Positions 12,316 through 21,971 of a stretch of DNA of 64,000 nt are shown one piece after another. Under the pieces are notes generated by a model, which searched no databases, was not told the origin of the DNA, and was given only the letters and a program-made list of their open reading frames with translations. The translations under genes were made by a program, and so were the position numbers. This stretch comes from Marinobacter fuscus (GTDB lineage Bacteria; Pseudomonadota; Gammaproteobacteria; Pseudomonadales; Oleiphilaceae), in NCBI RefSeq assembly GCF_003007675.1, contig NZ_PXNP01000109.1:234562-298561 (forward strand). Reading direction: 5' to 3'. Within the stretch, counting starts at the first letter, position 1, and each line of letters opens with the position of its first letter.

Positions 12316-13287
12316 ATGATGGAACTGAGATTCCGACAATACAGCTGGCAGCTCGCGCCGGGATCCATTCGGGATATCCGGCAACGGGTATTTGTGGATG
12401 AACAGCGGGTACCACCAGATCTCGAGTGGGACGCAACCGACGAGATCGCAGATCATTATCTGGCGGTTGACCGCGATAACCGTCCGGTTGCTACCGCCCG
12501 AATGTTCTCGGCTCTTGAGGAGACCGGCTACATAGGCCGAATGGCGGTGCTGCCTGAATTCCGCGGTCTGGGTGTCGGCGATGCGTTATTGTGCCACCTG
12601 TTGTCGGAGGCTGCAGGGCGCTATCAGGAACTCCGGTTATCCGCCCAGGAACATGCCATCGGTTTCTATCAGCGCCGCGGATTTCATACGGCGTCTGCGC
12701 GACCCTACGACGACGCGGGCATTCCCCACCTTGATATGCGCTGTCTGGCACCTGCCCTTGCCCATCGCGCGGGCCGCAATCACGCTAACCCGCTGATTCT
12801 CGGCGCAGACAGCGAATCCTGGCTGTTCGACAAGGACTGCTCGCTTCGGGATTTGATGGATTCACTGGTAGGCCAGGCCGGTCAGCGCCTGTGGCTCTAT
12901 GACCAGGTTCTCGACCACGACCTGTACGACCGGCACCGGCTGCGCGAACTGGTTTCGGCGCTGGCACGCCGCCACAGGATCAGCGAAGTCCGCCTGCTGA
13001 TCCACGACGACAAACCCCTGGTCAAGCGGCGCCATCAACTGGTCGAGCTGATGCGAAGGCTTACCAGCCGGGTCGAGTTGCGCCTGGTCAACCCGGACTA
13101 CCCTTTCGAAGATCAGCCCTTCCTGCTGGTAGATCGGCAGGGCGTTCTGTATCGCCATAGCTTCGACAAGCCCGAGGGCTTTGCCGATTTCTCGGCTCAC
13201 GGGCGGGTGAGAATCCTGTCGGAAGCATTCCAGAAAATGTGGGATGCTGCCCGCCCTTCTCTGGAACTTCGTGAACTACCGCTCTGA
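12316..13287 (+). CDS. GNAT acetyltransferase fused to a C-terminal DUF7931-like domain
   Basis: The N-terminal half (about 1-150) is a GNAT fold with the acetyl-CoA motif GLGVGDALLCHLL and the β4 segment GYIGRMAVLPEFRG, related to YjcF/ElaA-type enzymes. The C-terminal half (about 160-323) has no enzyme signature; it resembles the domain that follows GNAT modules in pseudomonad homologues (DUF7931), with SLRDLMDSL and a stretch recalling phospholipase D-like or nucleotide-handling folds only vaguely. The substrate is unknown. ATG codons at 12316 and 12319 are both possible. The last 12 bases overlap, tail to tail, with the LysR gene. Confidence 0.8.
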   Translation: MMELRFRQYSWQLAPGSIRDIRQRVFVDEQRVPPDLEWDATDEIADHYLAVDRDNRPVATARMFSALEETGYIGRMAVLPEFRGLGVGDALLCHLLSEAAGRYQELRLSAQEHAIGFYQRRGFHTASARPYDDAGIPHLDMRCLAPALAHRAGRNHANPLILGADSESWLFDKDCSLRDLMDSLVGQAGQRLWLYDQVLDHDLYDRHRLRELVSALARRHRISEVRLLIHDDKPLVKRRHQLVELMRRLTSRVELRLVNPDYPFEDQPFLLVDRQGVLYRHSFDKPEGFADFSAHGRVRILSEAFQKMWDAARPSLELRELPL

Positions 13288-14286
13288 GCGTGACATCGGC
13301 AGCACCTGGGGAGACTCGAACCGGGCTCCGAAAGGAGCAAACTCTTCATCCACCTCTTCCGCTACCTCGGCAATCAGCTTTCGTAGCCACTGATGATCGG
13401 CATTGTGCTGCAGCAGAGGGCTCCAGGCCATTTTCAGCTCGAATGGCGGGATTTCAAACGGCGGCACCTTAACCACCAGATTGTCATTGTCCTTCTGCAG
13501 CCAGGCCGCCCGTGACGGCAAGGTCGCAATCAGATCGTGCTGCCCGGCCAGCAGCATCGCCACCTGGTAGTGTCGGGTAAACACGGAAATCTGCCGTTTT
13601 CTGCCCATGCGGCCCAGTGCCTCGTCTACCCACCCCAGCCTCTGGACATCCTTCGGGTTTACCCCGGTACCAACGCCAAAGCCAGTTTTACTGACCCAGA
13701 TATGACTGGCATCCAGGTAGGTATCAAGGGTAAACGGAACCTTCAGAATAGGGTTGCGGGCATTCATCAGGCACGCGAAGTACTCGGTCCACAGGGTTTT
13801 CTGATGAAACGACTGCGGGATCTTGTCGAAGCGGTTGATGGCCATATCAAGACGCCCCTGCTCAACGTCCAGAAAACTGACATCACTGGGCGTCAGCACG
13901 TCGAGAGTTATAGAGGGCGCTTCCTGCCGAATACGCCGTAACACTCGCGGCATCAGGCAGGATTCAGCGTAATCACTGGCCATGATCCGGAATACCCGCT
14001 GGCTTTCGTGGGCCAGAAAAGGCGTTTTCTCCTGTACCGCCTGCTCGATATCAGCCAGTATGCCCCGAACCAGGGGCTGCAACTCCCTCGCCCGTTCTGT
14101 CGCCGTCATCCCCTCGCTGGTGCGCACCAGCAGCGGGTCACCGAACATATCCCGCAAGCGGCGTAATCCGTTGCTCATGGCTGGCTGGGTTATGCCAAGA
14201 TGGCTGGCAGCCTTGGTTACGTTGCGCTCCCGCAACAATACATCAAGGTAAACCAGTAAATTCAAATCCACCCGAGACAAATTCAC
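13276..14286 (-). CDS. LysR-family transcriptional regulator
   Basis: The 336 residues have an N-terminal winged helix-turn-helix (about 1-62; NVTKAASHLGITQPAMSNGLRRLRDMFGDPLLVR) and a LysR substrate-binding domain. The GTG at 14286 is preferred because GGAGGT lies eight bases upstream and the protein then begins MNLSRVDLNLLVYLDVLL, the usual LysR start. An in-frame ATG at 14361 would add 25 unrelated residues. The HTH resembles the NodD/SyrM branch. No divergent metabolic target is adjacent, so the regulon cannot be inferred; the product at 14518 is divergently transcribed and is a candidate. Confidence 0.92.
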   Translation of the reverse strand: MNLSRVDLNLLVYLDVLLRERNVTKAASHLGITQPAMSNGLRRLRDMFGDPLLVRTSEGMTATERARELQPLVRGILADIEQAVQEKTPFLAHESQRVFRIMASDYAESCLMPRVLRRIRQEAPSITLDVLTPSDVSFLDVEQGRLDMAINRFDKIPQSFHQKTLWTEYFACLMNARNPILKVPFTLDTYLDASHIWVSKTGFGVGTGVNPKDVQRLGWVDEALGRMGRKRQISVFTRHYQVAMLLAGQHDLIATLPSRAAWLQKDNDNLVVKVPPFEIPPFELKMAWSPLLQHNADHQWLRKLIAEVAEEVDEEFAPFGARFESPQVLPMSRSER

Positions 14287-14517
14287 GGGGCACACCTCCA
14301 AAGCCGGATCCAAACTATGATATTCATCGCTTAAATATACCAGCCAATCAAAATTCATCAATTGAATAGCTTGTCTGTTCAGACTCTCACATAAAAGACG
14401 GGCAGCCGGTTTTCTGCTAGTCTTTCAGGTTGTTATCCTGCTGCAGGCCGTCATGCCCGTAGCAGGCAATCAAAGGCTCGCCAGCCGTCACCTTTTATCC
14501 GGAGCCTGGCCCGAATC

Positions 14518-15288
14518 ATGGACACCACCACCATTGTGTTACTGCTCGCAGGCATTGTTGCCGCGTCCCTCATCATCATTGTCATCAGCCAGATGCGGGA
14601 AAAGGCACGGATAGAGCGGGCTCGTAGAATGACCCGCCAGGAAGACGCCTACAAACGGGCTTCCCGCCTTTTTACTGATATTCCGGGCCAATACCTGACC
14701 GACGACCTGAAGCTATTTTTGCTCAAATGCATGGAAGATGCCTGCAAGGAGCTGATGGCATTGAAAAGCGAGAAGCCGGTAAAGGACTGGTTAGCCAGTG
14801 TTCAGGAAACCCGCCAGAAGGTTGCGGGGAAGACCGACCAGCGCCGGGCAACCCGTATCGATTCTCCGGAAAAGGCTAACGACACCAAAGCATTACTGCA
14901 AAGCCTGTTCAAGCTGATCGAAAGCCAGCATAAGGCCGGGCGTGTGGATGCCGCTACTGCAAAAAAGAACCTGAAGTATGTGCTGTTTCTGGTGCACAAG
15001 ACCCATGCCGACCTGCACGTATTTCAGGCCCGCGATTACATCCGCCAGAACGAAATACGCAAAGCCATTCATGCCTATCATCTGGCCAGCACTGAAATCG
15101 GGAAATCGCGGGACAATCCCCTGGCAATGAAGGCCGTCAAGAGTTTCCGCACCCGGATCAAAGAACTCGAAGCCATGAGCGCTCAGGGGGCCATTGATGC
15201 AGACAGTTCTGCCAAGCTCGACAAAGAATGGGATCACTTTCTTGAAGATGATGATTCCTGGAAGAAAAAGGCTGACTACGATAACTGA
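14518..15288 (+). CDS. Conserved membrane-anchored protein of unknown function
   Basis: The 256 residues start with a single hydrophobic segment (about 4-24, VLLLAGIVAASLIIIVISQM) followed by Arg/Lys-rich sequence (REKARIERARRMTRQ). This predicts an anchor with a mostly helical cytoplasmic domain. I recognise no enzymatic motif; the composition suggests coiled-coil or repeat helices and the tail is acidic (HFLEDDDSW). The next gene, a hybrid sensor kinase, starts 47 bases downstream on the same strand, so the two may be co-transcribed. Confidence 0.75.
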   Translation: MDTTTIVLLLAGIVAASLIIIVISQMREKARIERARRMTRQEDAYKRASRLFTDIPGQYLTDDLKLFLLKCMEDACKELMALKSEKPVKDWLASVQETRQKVAGKTDQRRATRIDSPEKANDTKALLQSLFKLIESQHKAGRVDAATAKKNLKYVLFLVHKTHADLHVFQARDYIRQNEIRKAIHAYHLASTEIGKSRDNPLAMKAVKSFRTRIKELEAMSAQGAIDADSSAKLDKEWDHFLEDDDSWKKKADYDN

Positions 15289-15335
15289 CCTATCCCGACA
15301 ATCATCACGAGCCATCTGCGGAACCCGCTGTCATC

Positions 15336-17342
15336 GTGTTTAATCGAGTCCGACAACGCCTCTCCTATCGCCTGACCCGGGATACCGTTCTGGTGGCCAT
15401 GGTGCTGGGCCTGGTACTGAATCTTCTGCAAATCACGCTCGACTATTTTGTTGCCAGAGACGCCATGGAACAGGAAGTCCGGGCTCTTATCATGATCAGC
15501 CAGAGCCCGGCCTCCCAGATTGCCTACAACATAGATACACGGCTTGCAGAGGAGCTGCTCGACGGACTGTTGCAACATCCGGCCACCATCGATGCCCGCA
15601 TTATCGACAGCGACAAACAAACCATGGCAGCGGCCAGCCGCAGCAGCCCCGAGTCCCGCTACCGCTGGGCCAGCGATTTGCTGTTCGGGGCCAATCGTGT
15701 CTTCAGCCAGGAGCTCCGGGTATCGCAACTGGCGGATCTTCCGCTGGGGCACCTGGTGCTGACCGTCGACACCTATCACTATGGCCTGCAGTTTCTGTCA
15801 CGGGCCACCAACACACTGATCATCGGCATGCTCAAGAGCCTGGCGTTATCCGGCGCGCTGCTGGCTATCTTCTACTTGGTGCTTACACGGCCCATGATGA
15901 GCGTGATCAATGCCCTGAGCCAGGTGAAAGCCAGCTCTCCGGAAACAGTCCGGCTCCCGGTGCCCGAACACCATGAGCGCGATGAAATCGGCACCATGGT
16001 GGGGATCGTCAACCAGCACCTGGCCAACATGGAACAAAGTGTTATCCAGCTTCGAAAAGCAGAAAGCGCCATCAAAAATTACTCCAGTGAACTGGAGCAG
16101 GAGGTGGAAGATCGTACACGGGAGATTTCGGAAAAAAACGAGGCTCTGCAAAGGGGCAACAGGGCTCTGGTTCGGGCCAAAGAAGATGCGGTAAGGCGCG
16201 CCCGGGCCCGGGCAAACTTTCTCGCCAGCATGAGCCATGAGATCCGCACTCCGTTGAATGGCGTTCTGGGCATGCTTGGCCTGGCTTTGGACAGCGAACA
16301 GGATGATAGCCAGCGGAACCGACTTGAAATCGCCTTGACCGCGGGCCAGAGCCTGCTCAGCCTGTTGAATGATATTCTGGACATTTCCAAAGTTGAAGCT
16401 GGTAAGCTCAGCCTGGAGACGATTCCCTTCAGCGCCCGCAGCCTGATCGAGGAGTGCAGCACGCTGCATGCGCAACAGGCCCGTAAGAAACAGATCACGC
16501 TGATCAATGAAACTGCACCAGACATGCCTGGCAGTTTTCTGGGTGACCCCACACGAATTCGCCAGGTGCTGAACAACCTGTTGAGCAACGCCATCAAGTT
16601 CACTGACAGCGGCAGTGTAACAATCCGCGCAGGCTGGTCTGGCGGCACCCTGACCCTGGAGGTGATCGATACGGGGATCGGTATGTCCAAAACCGGCCTG
16701 CAGCGGATATTCTCTCCGTTTGCCCAGGCCGATACCGATACCACCCGGCTCTACGGCGGCACCGGCCTGGGACTTACCCTGTGCCGGCAACTGGTGGATC
16801 GGATGCATGGTCGTATCCGCGTCGACTCACAGGAAGGCAGGGGAACCCACTTTACCGTAACCCTGCCGCTGCCCGTGCACCAACCTGAGCACCAGTTGCT
16901 CACGCCACCCCCGCCACAGAATCCGGCCGGGGCAACAGAAGGGGTTAGCCTGAACATCCTGCTGGTTGAGGACAACCAGGTAAACCAGTTGGTGGCCAGC
17001 AGTCTGCTGAAGAAACTCGGGCACCGGGTGGACCTTGCCGAGAACGGCAAAAAGGGCATCGAAGCACTGCAACGTCAAACCTACGATCTGGTGCTGATGG
17101 ACTGCCAGATGCCGGTGATGGACGGCTATGAGGCAACCCGAATAATCCGCAGGAACCCGCGCTGGCAGCAGATACCGATCATAGCCGTCACCGCCAACGT
17201 TATGCAGGGGGATCGGGAAGACTGCCTGGCATCCGGTATGAATGACTACATTACCAAGCCGTACAACCGTGACGAGTTGAGGGCGGTGATCAACCACTGG
17301 GGCCAGCCAAATTCGCCGCCCCCGGGCAGTGATGATCTGTAG
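15336..17342 (+). CDS. Hybrid sensor histidine kinase / response regulator
   Basis: The 668 residues contain TM1 (about 17-38), a periplasmic sensor of about 125 residues, and TM2 (about 163-185). HAMP and a coiled coil follow, then HisKA with His301 in ASMSHEIRTPLNG. The HATPase has N box around NNLLSNAIKF, DTGIGM and GGTGLGL, and the C-terminal receiver has phospho-acceptor Asp589 in LVLMDCQMPVMDG. The architecture is that of BarA-like kinases but there is no terminal Hpt domain, so the phosphate probably moves to a separate Hpt protein. The start is GTG at 15336. No cognate regulator lies nearby. It converges on the glutathione peroxidase gene. Confidence 0.93.
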   Translation: MFNRVRQRLSYRLTRDTVLVAMVLGLVLNLLQITLDYFVARDAMEQEVRALIMISQSPASQIAYNIDTRLAEELLDGLLQHPATIDARIIDSDKQTMAAASRSSPESRYRWASDLLFGANRVFSQELRVSQLADLPLGHLVLTVDTYHYGLQFLSRATNTLIIGMLKSLALSGALLAIFYLVLTRPMMSVINALSQVKASSPETVRLPVPEHHERDEIGTMVGIVNQHLANMEQSVIQLRKAESAIKNYSSELEQEVEDRTREISEKNEALQRGNRALVRAKEDAVRRARARANFLASMSHEIRTPLNGVLGMLGLALDSEQDDSQRNRLEIALTAGQSLLSLLNDILDISKVEAGKLSLETIPFSARSLIEECSTLHAQQARKKQITLINETAPDMPGSFLGDPTRIRQVLNNLLSNAIKFTDSGSVTIRAGWSGGTLTLEVIDTGIGMSKTGLQRIFSPFAQADTDTTRLYGGTGLGLTLCRQLVDRMHGRIRVDSQEGRGTHFTVTLPLPVHQPEHQLLTPPPPQNPAGATEGVSLNILLVEDNQVNQLVASSLLKKLGHRVDLAENGKKGIEALQRQTYDLVLMDCQMPVMDGYEATRIIRRNPRWQQIPIIAVTANVMQGDREDCLASGMNDYITKPYNRDELRAVINHWGQPNSPPPGSDDL

Positions 17343-17351
17343 GTTCCCGGC

Positions 17352-17837
17352 TCAGAGCAAAGCTTCGATATCGGCCCGGATGTCTTCCGGTTTCACCGTT
17401 GGTGCATAACGCCGGACAACCTGGCCTTCTCGGTTAACCAGAAACTTGGTGAAATTCCATTTGATTTTCTCCGACCCCATCACCCCCCGGGCTTCGCGCT
17501 TGAGAAACTGAAACAGGGGGTGTGCGCCATCACCGTTCACATCCACCTTGGCAAACATGGGGAATTCCACCCCGTAGTTCAGTGAACAGAACTGGCTGAT
17601 ACTGTCGTCGTTCCCCGGATCCTGATTCATGAACTGGTTGCAGGGAAAGCCCAGTATCGCAAGGCCACTGCCGGACAGTTTCTGGTGCAGCGCCTGCAAA
17701 CCCTCGAACTGGGGGGTAAAACCGCATTTGGACGCCGTATTCACGATCAGCAACACCTCGCCGCGATAATCTCCGAGTGACACCTCCTGCCCTTTGATGT
17801 CCTTTGCCGTGAAGTCGTATATGGTCGGGGATGACAT
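17352..17837 (-). CDS. Glutathione peroxidase (thiol type, BtuE-like)
   Basis: It reduces hydroperoxides using thioredoxin or glutathione. The peroxidatic residue is cysteine, not selenocysteine, in NTASKCGFTPQFEGL (Cys37 from the chosen start), and the family markers LGFPCNQF and WNFTKFLVN are present. The ATG at 17837 with AAGGAA upstream gives 161 residues, the normal length; a start 19 codons upstream lacks family support. The gene stands alone, convergent with the sensor kinase. Confidence 0.92.
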   Translation of the reverse strand: MSSPTIYDFTAKDIKGQEVSLGDYRGEVLLIVNTASKCGFTPQFEGLQALHQKLSGSGLAILGFPCNQFMNQDPGNDDSISQFCSLNYGVEFPMFAKVDVNGDGAHPLFQFLKREARGVMGSEKIKWNFTKFLVNREGQVVRRYAPTVKPEDIRADIEALL

Positions 17838-18055
17838 AAACTTTCCTTTAAATGGGTGAACTTCGCCGAATGGTGCAAAATACCCTCTGCACAATCAACT
17901 GATACGTCCCGAAAGCGAGAACCAGCCACCGCAGTGCCTCATTTCGCCACAATTCCACACATTTGCCCCTGTTGCCCCACGGCCTCCCTCCGCTAGAATA
18001 GGTGTTCCGGTTTTTCCGGCCTCCATCAGAATGTTAGCGAAGGACGCAAACTCCC

Positions 18056-19270
18056 ATGCAGAACTTTTTCAAATCCGCCAAGCTCGACAACGTGTGCTAT
18101 GAAATTCGTGGCGTGGTTCTGCGCGAGGCGCGACGGCTCGAAGAAGAAGGCCATCGGGTTCTGAAACTCAACATCGGCAACCCGGCAACCTTCGAGCTGG
18201 ATGTTCCCGAAGAAATCCAGCAGGACGTCATCCATAACATGCACCTGGCCCAGGGTTATGTGGAATCCAAGGGTCTGTTCTCCGCCCGCAAGGCGGTCAT
18301 GCACTACTGCCAGCAACGGGGCATTGCCAAAGTCGACATTGACGACATTTATCTGGGCAACGGTGTCAGTGAGCTGATCGTGATGTCCATGCAGGCGCTG
18401 CTCAATACCGGAGACGAAGTGCTGATTCCGGCCCCGGACTACCCCCTGTGGACGGCCGCAGTAACCTTGTCCAGCGGCAAGCCGGTGCACTACCACTGCG
18501 ACGAGCAACAGAACTGGTTCCCGGATATCGACGATATTCGCAAAAAGATTACCCGCCGGACCCGGGCCATTGTACTGATCAACCCCAACAATCCGACCGG
18601 AGCCGTCTATTCGGAGGAGCTGCTGCATCAGGTGATTGAACTCGCCCGTCAGCACAACCTGATTGTTCTGGCCGACGAAATCTACGACAAGATTCTTTAC
18701 GACGGCACCCAGCATACCTCCGTTGCATCACTGGCCGACGACGTTCTGTTCTTTACCTACAATGGCCTGTCGAAAAATTATCGAGCAGCTGGCTATCGTT
18801 CGGGCTGGATGATTATCAGCGGAGCGAAGCATCGCGCCAGGGATCTGATAGAAGGCATCGACATGCTGTCAAATATGCGGCTGTGCGCCAACGTGCCAGC
18901 CCAGCTGGCGATTCAGACAGCCCTCGGTGGCTATCAGTCGATTAACGACCTGGTTACCCCGGGTGGCCGGCTCTATGAACAGCGCGAAATCGCCTGGCGC
19001 ATGCTCAACGACATCCCCGGCGTCAGCTGTGTAAAGCCAATGGGGGCACTGTACCTGTTCCCGCGCCTGGACCCGAAGCAGTTCCCGATCGTGAATGATG
19101 AAAAGCTGGTTCTGGATCTGCTGTTGCAGGAAAAAATCCTGCTGGTTCAGGGGTCGGCTTTTAACATAGACGATAAGCAACACCTGCGGGTGGTGTTCCT
19201 GCCACGCAAAGATAGTCTGGAAGATGCCATGGGCAGGCTGGGCAACTTCCTGGAACACTACCGGCAGTAA
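18056..19270 (+). CDS. alaA: Pyridoxal-phosphate aminotransferase, AlaA-like
   Basis: AlaA-type enzymes make alanine from pyruvate and glutamate. The 404 residues match the AlaA/YfbQ family, beginning near SAKLDNVCYEIRG. They hold NPNNPTGAVY, ADEIYDKILYDG and the PLP-lysine segment NGLSKNYRAAGYRSGW, in which the lysine of SKNYR forms the Schiff base. The ATG at 18056 follows GCGAAGGACGC. The preceding 218 bases are ordinary intergenic sequence. The next gene begins 11 bases after the stop. Confidence 0.9.
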   Translation: MQNFFKSAKLDNVCYEIRGVVLREARRLEEEGHRVLKLNIGNPATFELDVPEEIQQDVIHNMHLAQGYVESKGLFSARKAVMHYCQQRGIAKVDIDDIYLGNGVSELIVMSMQALLNTGDEVLIPAPDYPLWTAAVTLSSGKPVHYHCDEQQNWFPDIDDIRKKITRRTRAIVLINPNNPTGAVYSEELLHQVIELARQHNLIVLADEIYDKILYDGTQHTSVASLADDVLFFTYNGLSKNYRAAGYRSGWMIISGAKHRARDLIEGIDMLSNMRLCANVPAQLAIQTALGGYQSINDLVTPGGRLYEQREIAWRMLNDIPGVSCVKPMGALYLFPRLDPKQFPIVNDEKLVLDLLLQEKILLVQGSAFNIDDKQHLRVVFLPRKDSLEDAMGRLGNFLEHYRQ

Positions 19271-19281
19271 TCAGAGTAGCT

Positions 19282-19737
19282 ATGGCCGACATCCACGTTG
19301 AAGAATTCTACAAAGACGTCGCGGTGGCTCTGGTGCAGCTCTACGGCGCCTTTCCACGGCGCATCAACCTGTTTGTTGAAGACATTTCCGGGCCAGATCA
19401 GCCCGATGAGTTCGGGCTTCACAGCAAGCGCCACATGGCCTGTTTCGGCGCACTGCTCTGGCTCTCAGAAGAGGGCCTGTTACGCTATGTTGATACCATC
19501 CGACAGGAGGCTCTGGATCAGGTTGTGCTTACCAGAGCTGCCTTCGTTCGGTTGAGTTCAACCGCACCTCGAGCACTGGTGGATCAGCTGGCGCCCGCCA
19601 GCTCTGATGCTGACCTTCCGCCCTCAGTCCTGCAGGATCGCTCTACCCGGATAAACCTGCTCCGTGCGGCGATCAGAAGCGGTCGCTCCAGCCAGATTGC
19701 GCTGGCGGTGCAGTCTGCGTTCTTCAGTGAAGGCTGA
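19282..19737 (+). CDS. Conserved protein of unknown function
   Basis: This is a soluble 151-residue protein without signal peptide or membrane segment. The first 80 residues look like a helical domain with pattern EFYKDVAVALVQLYGAFPRRINLFVEDISG and FGALLWLSEEGLLRY, which recalls a winged-helix arrangement but has no certain assignment. The second half is low in motifs. It starts 11 bases after the aminotransferase gene and probably shares its transcript. No function can be named. Confidence 0.75.
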   Translation: MADIHVEEFYKDVAVALVQLYGAFPRRINLFVEDISGPDQPDEFGLHSKRHMACFGALLWLSEEGLLRYVDTIRQEALDQVVLTRAAFVRLSSTAPRALVDQLAPASSDADLPPSVLQDRSTRINLLRAAIRSGRSSQIALAVQSAFFSEG

Positions 19738-19836
19738 TCATTAAATGCGGTTTAGACCCTTGAAGCACTGAACCTGAACCACATATACCGGTCATAGAGC
19801 CACACCACCTATCCGTTTGTCTGAACAGGAAACATC

Positions 19837-20718
19837 ATGCGCATTCTACTTTTCCTCGCCACCAACCTGGCCGTTGTTCTGGTCGCGAGTTTCACCCTGA
19901 GATTGCTGGGTGTCGACAGCTATCTTGCCCAGCAGGGGATGAACTACGGCTCATTACTGGCCTTTGCCGCAGTGTTCGGTTTCGCAGGCTCGCTGGTCTC
20001 ACTTCTGATTTCCAAGCCAATGGCAAAGTGGAGCACCCGGGCACGGGTTATCGATTCGCCCCGCACCCCCGCCGAACGTTGGCTGGTGGAGACCGTGGCG
20101 GAACTGGCAAAAAATGCGGGAATCGGAATGCCGGAGGTTGCCATTTTCCCGGCGCAACAATCAAATGCCTTTGCCACAGGATGGAATCGGAACAACTCGC
20201 TGGTAGCGGTAAGTGAAGGGCTGCTGAGCCGTTTCAGCAAAGATGAAATCCGTGCGGTACTGGGCCATGAGATCGGCCATGTGGCCAATGGCGACATGGT
20301 AACGCTGGCTCTGATTCAGGGCGTTGTAAACACCTTCGTAATTTTCGCTTCCCGCGTTATCGGCTCCCTGGTTGATCGGGTCATCTTCAAAAATGAAGAC
20401 GGCCACGGCATCGGCTTTTTCGTGGTCAGCATGATTGCCGAGGTCGTGCTTGGCATTTTAGCCAGCACCATTGTCTTCTGGTTTTCCCGCCGCCGGGAGT
20501 TCCGTGCCGATATTGCCGGTGCGCAACTGGCTGGCAGATCGGCCATGATCAGTGCTCTCGCCCGCCTGAAACAGGAAAGTGAAGTGCCAGATCAGATGCC
20601 CGATACCCTGCAGGCCTTCGGAATTAACCGAGGCGCCCGGCAGGGATTGGCCGCCCTGTTTATGACTCACCCGCCACTGGATGAGCGGATCGCAGCACTG
20701 AAGAACGCTGCCGCCTGA
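19837..20718 (+). CDS. htpX: Protease HtpX
   Basis: HtpX is an inner-membrane zinc metalloprotease for membrane-protein quality control. The 293 residues have two N-terminal membrane segments (about 1-20 and 35-58). The zinc site [10 protein letters not shown] follows at about residues 145-154, then two more membrane stretches (about 160-215), and a third ligand lies in [13 protein letters not shown]. The start follows GAACAGGAAACATC, giving AGGAAA seven bases before the ATG. In many relatives a CpxR or heat-shock promoter drives it; none could be assigned confidently in the 99 bases upstream. Confidence 0.96.
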   Translation: MRILLFLATNLAVVLVASFTLRLLGVDSYLAQQGMNYGSLLAFAAVFGFAGSLVSLLISKPMAKWSTRARVIDSPRTPAERWLVETVAELAKNAGIGMPEVAIFPAQQSNAFATGWNRNNSLVAVSEGLLSRFSKDEIRAVLGHEIGHVANGDMVTLALIQGVVNTFVIFASRVIGSLVDRVIFKNEDGHGIGFFVVSMIAEVVLGILASTIVFWFSRRREFRADIAGAQLAGRSAMISALARLKQESEVPDQMPDTLQAFGINRGARQGLAALFMTHPPLDERIAALKNAAA

Positions 20719-20744
20719 CGTTACAGAGCCTATAATCAACAACG

Positions 20745-20772
20745 AAAAAAGGGCGCGATTGCGCCCTTTTTT
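20745..20772. terminator. Bidirectional terminator between htpX and pdxB
   Basis: A perfect inverted repeat has six A followed by GGGCGC, loop GATT, GCGCCC and six T. It can serve both convergent genes: htpX ends 27 bases to the left and pdxB ends at 20795. Confidence 0.93.
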
Positions 20773-20794
20773 CATTATTCAAGGCCACCCCCGG

Positions 20795-21949
20795 TTACAT
20801 ACGGAGCTTGAAACCTAGAGCCTTGAAACTGTCCTGAATAGCCTTGCTCGACCCCTTAAGCTGCACCTTCAGGCTGGAACACTCTCGCCTGATCGGGTAC
20901 TCCTTCCGCAGCCGGTCGAATCCCTCGGCGCGCTGAGCGTCGTCGCCGCGCATGGTCAGGCGCAGGCGCGCATCGTCACGACGGGGGTCGTAACACGCCC
21001 TCAATGCCACTTCCACGGATTCGTTCTGACCTGCATTACTGGTAAAGCACAACTGGCTGAGCGCGGCCTGCGGCAGAAACTGCCCCGCCTGCTTACGCAC
21101 CGGCAAACCAAGGAATAGGCACAGGGCTTTGTAGATCATCTCGGAGCCTTGCATCTTGCCCTCAAGGCTATAACCCGCGATATGAGGTGTCGCCAGCCAA
21201 ACCTTCTCAACCAGAGCCGGGTCTATGCCCGGCTCGTTTTCCCAGACGTCCAGCACGACCGTCGGAGCAGACGGCTGCTGCAAGCGCTCCAATAACGCTG
21301 AGCCGTCAATCACTTCTCCACGCCCGGAGTTGATCAGCAGTTGATGTTCGCCCAGACGTGACAGTTCCTCCCGGGCAATCATTTTTTCCGTAGGGTGAGC
21401 ACCGCTCCGGGTTAATGGCGTGTGCAAGGTGATAACGTCGCAACCCAGAATGTCATCCAGGCCAACAAAATCGTCGGCGTTCTCTGGCTCACGATCTTGC
21501 CGTGGCGGGTCACAAAGCTTGACCTTGAACCCAAGACGAACAAGTACCCGGGCCAGTTCCCCTCCAACATTACCGGCACCAACCACACCCACGGACAGGC
21601 CGGTCCAGTCCTCGAGACCGCATTTTTCAGCATACAGCGAAACCACTGAAAGCACGTACTCCGCCACGCTGGTCGCGTTGGAACCGGGGGCTGCGGCAAA
21701 TCCGATACCTTTGTCTCTCAGGTAAGCAAGATCGATGTGATCGGTACCGATGGTCGCTGTGCCCACAAACCGGACGTGGGACCCCTCAAGCAGCGACTGA
21801 TTCACCCGGGAAACTGAACGCACCAGAAGAATGTCCGCGTCCCGGACATCTCCCGGCCCAAGATTACGGCCATTCACCCGACGAATTTCACCGATGTCTC
21901 CGAAGAACGAATCCAAGAGAGGAATGTTCTCGTCGGCAACGATCAACAT
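20795..21949 (-). CDS. pdxB: Erythronate-4-phosphate dehydrogenase
   Basis: PdxB performs the second step of pyridoxal phosphate synthesis from erythrose 4-phosphate, oxidising 4-phosphoerythronate. It is a D-2-hydroxyacid dehydrogenase with the NAD motif VGVVGAGNVGGELARVL (about 117-133) and catalytic Arg, Glu and His in INSGRGEVIDG, ENEPG and ATPHIAGYS. The C-terminal PdxB dimerisation domain follows. From the ATG at 21949 (MLIVADENIPLL) there are 384 residues, as usual; a longer frame overlaps rhlB and was rejected. It is the last gene of the epmC-rhlB-pdxB run. Confidence 0.95.
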   Translation of the reverse strand: MLIVADENIPLLDSFFGDIGEIRRVNGRNLGPGDVRDADILLVRSVSRVNQSLLEGSHVRFVGTATIGTDHIDLAYLRDKGIGFAAAPGSNATSVAEYVLSVVSLYAEKCGLEDWTGLSVGVVGAGNVGGELARVLVRLGFKVKLCDPPRQDREPENADDFVGLDDILGCDVITLHTPLTRSGAHPTEKMIAREELSRLGEHQLLINSGRGEVIDGSALLERLQQPSAPTVVLDVWENEPGIDPALVEKVWLATPHIAGYSLEGKMQGSEMIYKALCLFLGLPVRKQAGQFLPQAALSQLCFTSNAGQNESVEVALRACYDPRRDDARLRLTMRGDDAQRAEGFDRLRKEYPIRRECSSLKVQLKGSSKAIQDSFKALGFKLRM

Positions 21950-21971
21950 AGTGCTAATCTCCAGCTGACTA

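Noticed and set aside
15846..16808. Minus-strand frame of 320 codons inside the sensor kinase gene
   Set aside because: Its composition follows the third-codon pattern of the kinase, and the kinase domains are all intact on the other strand.
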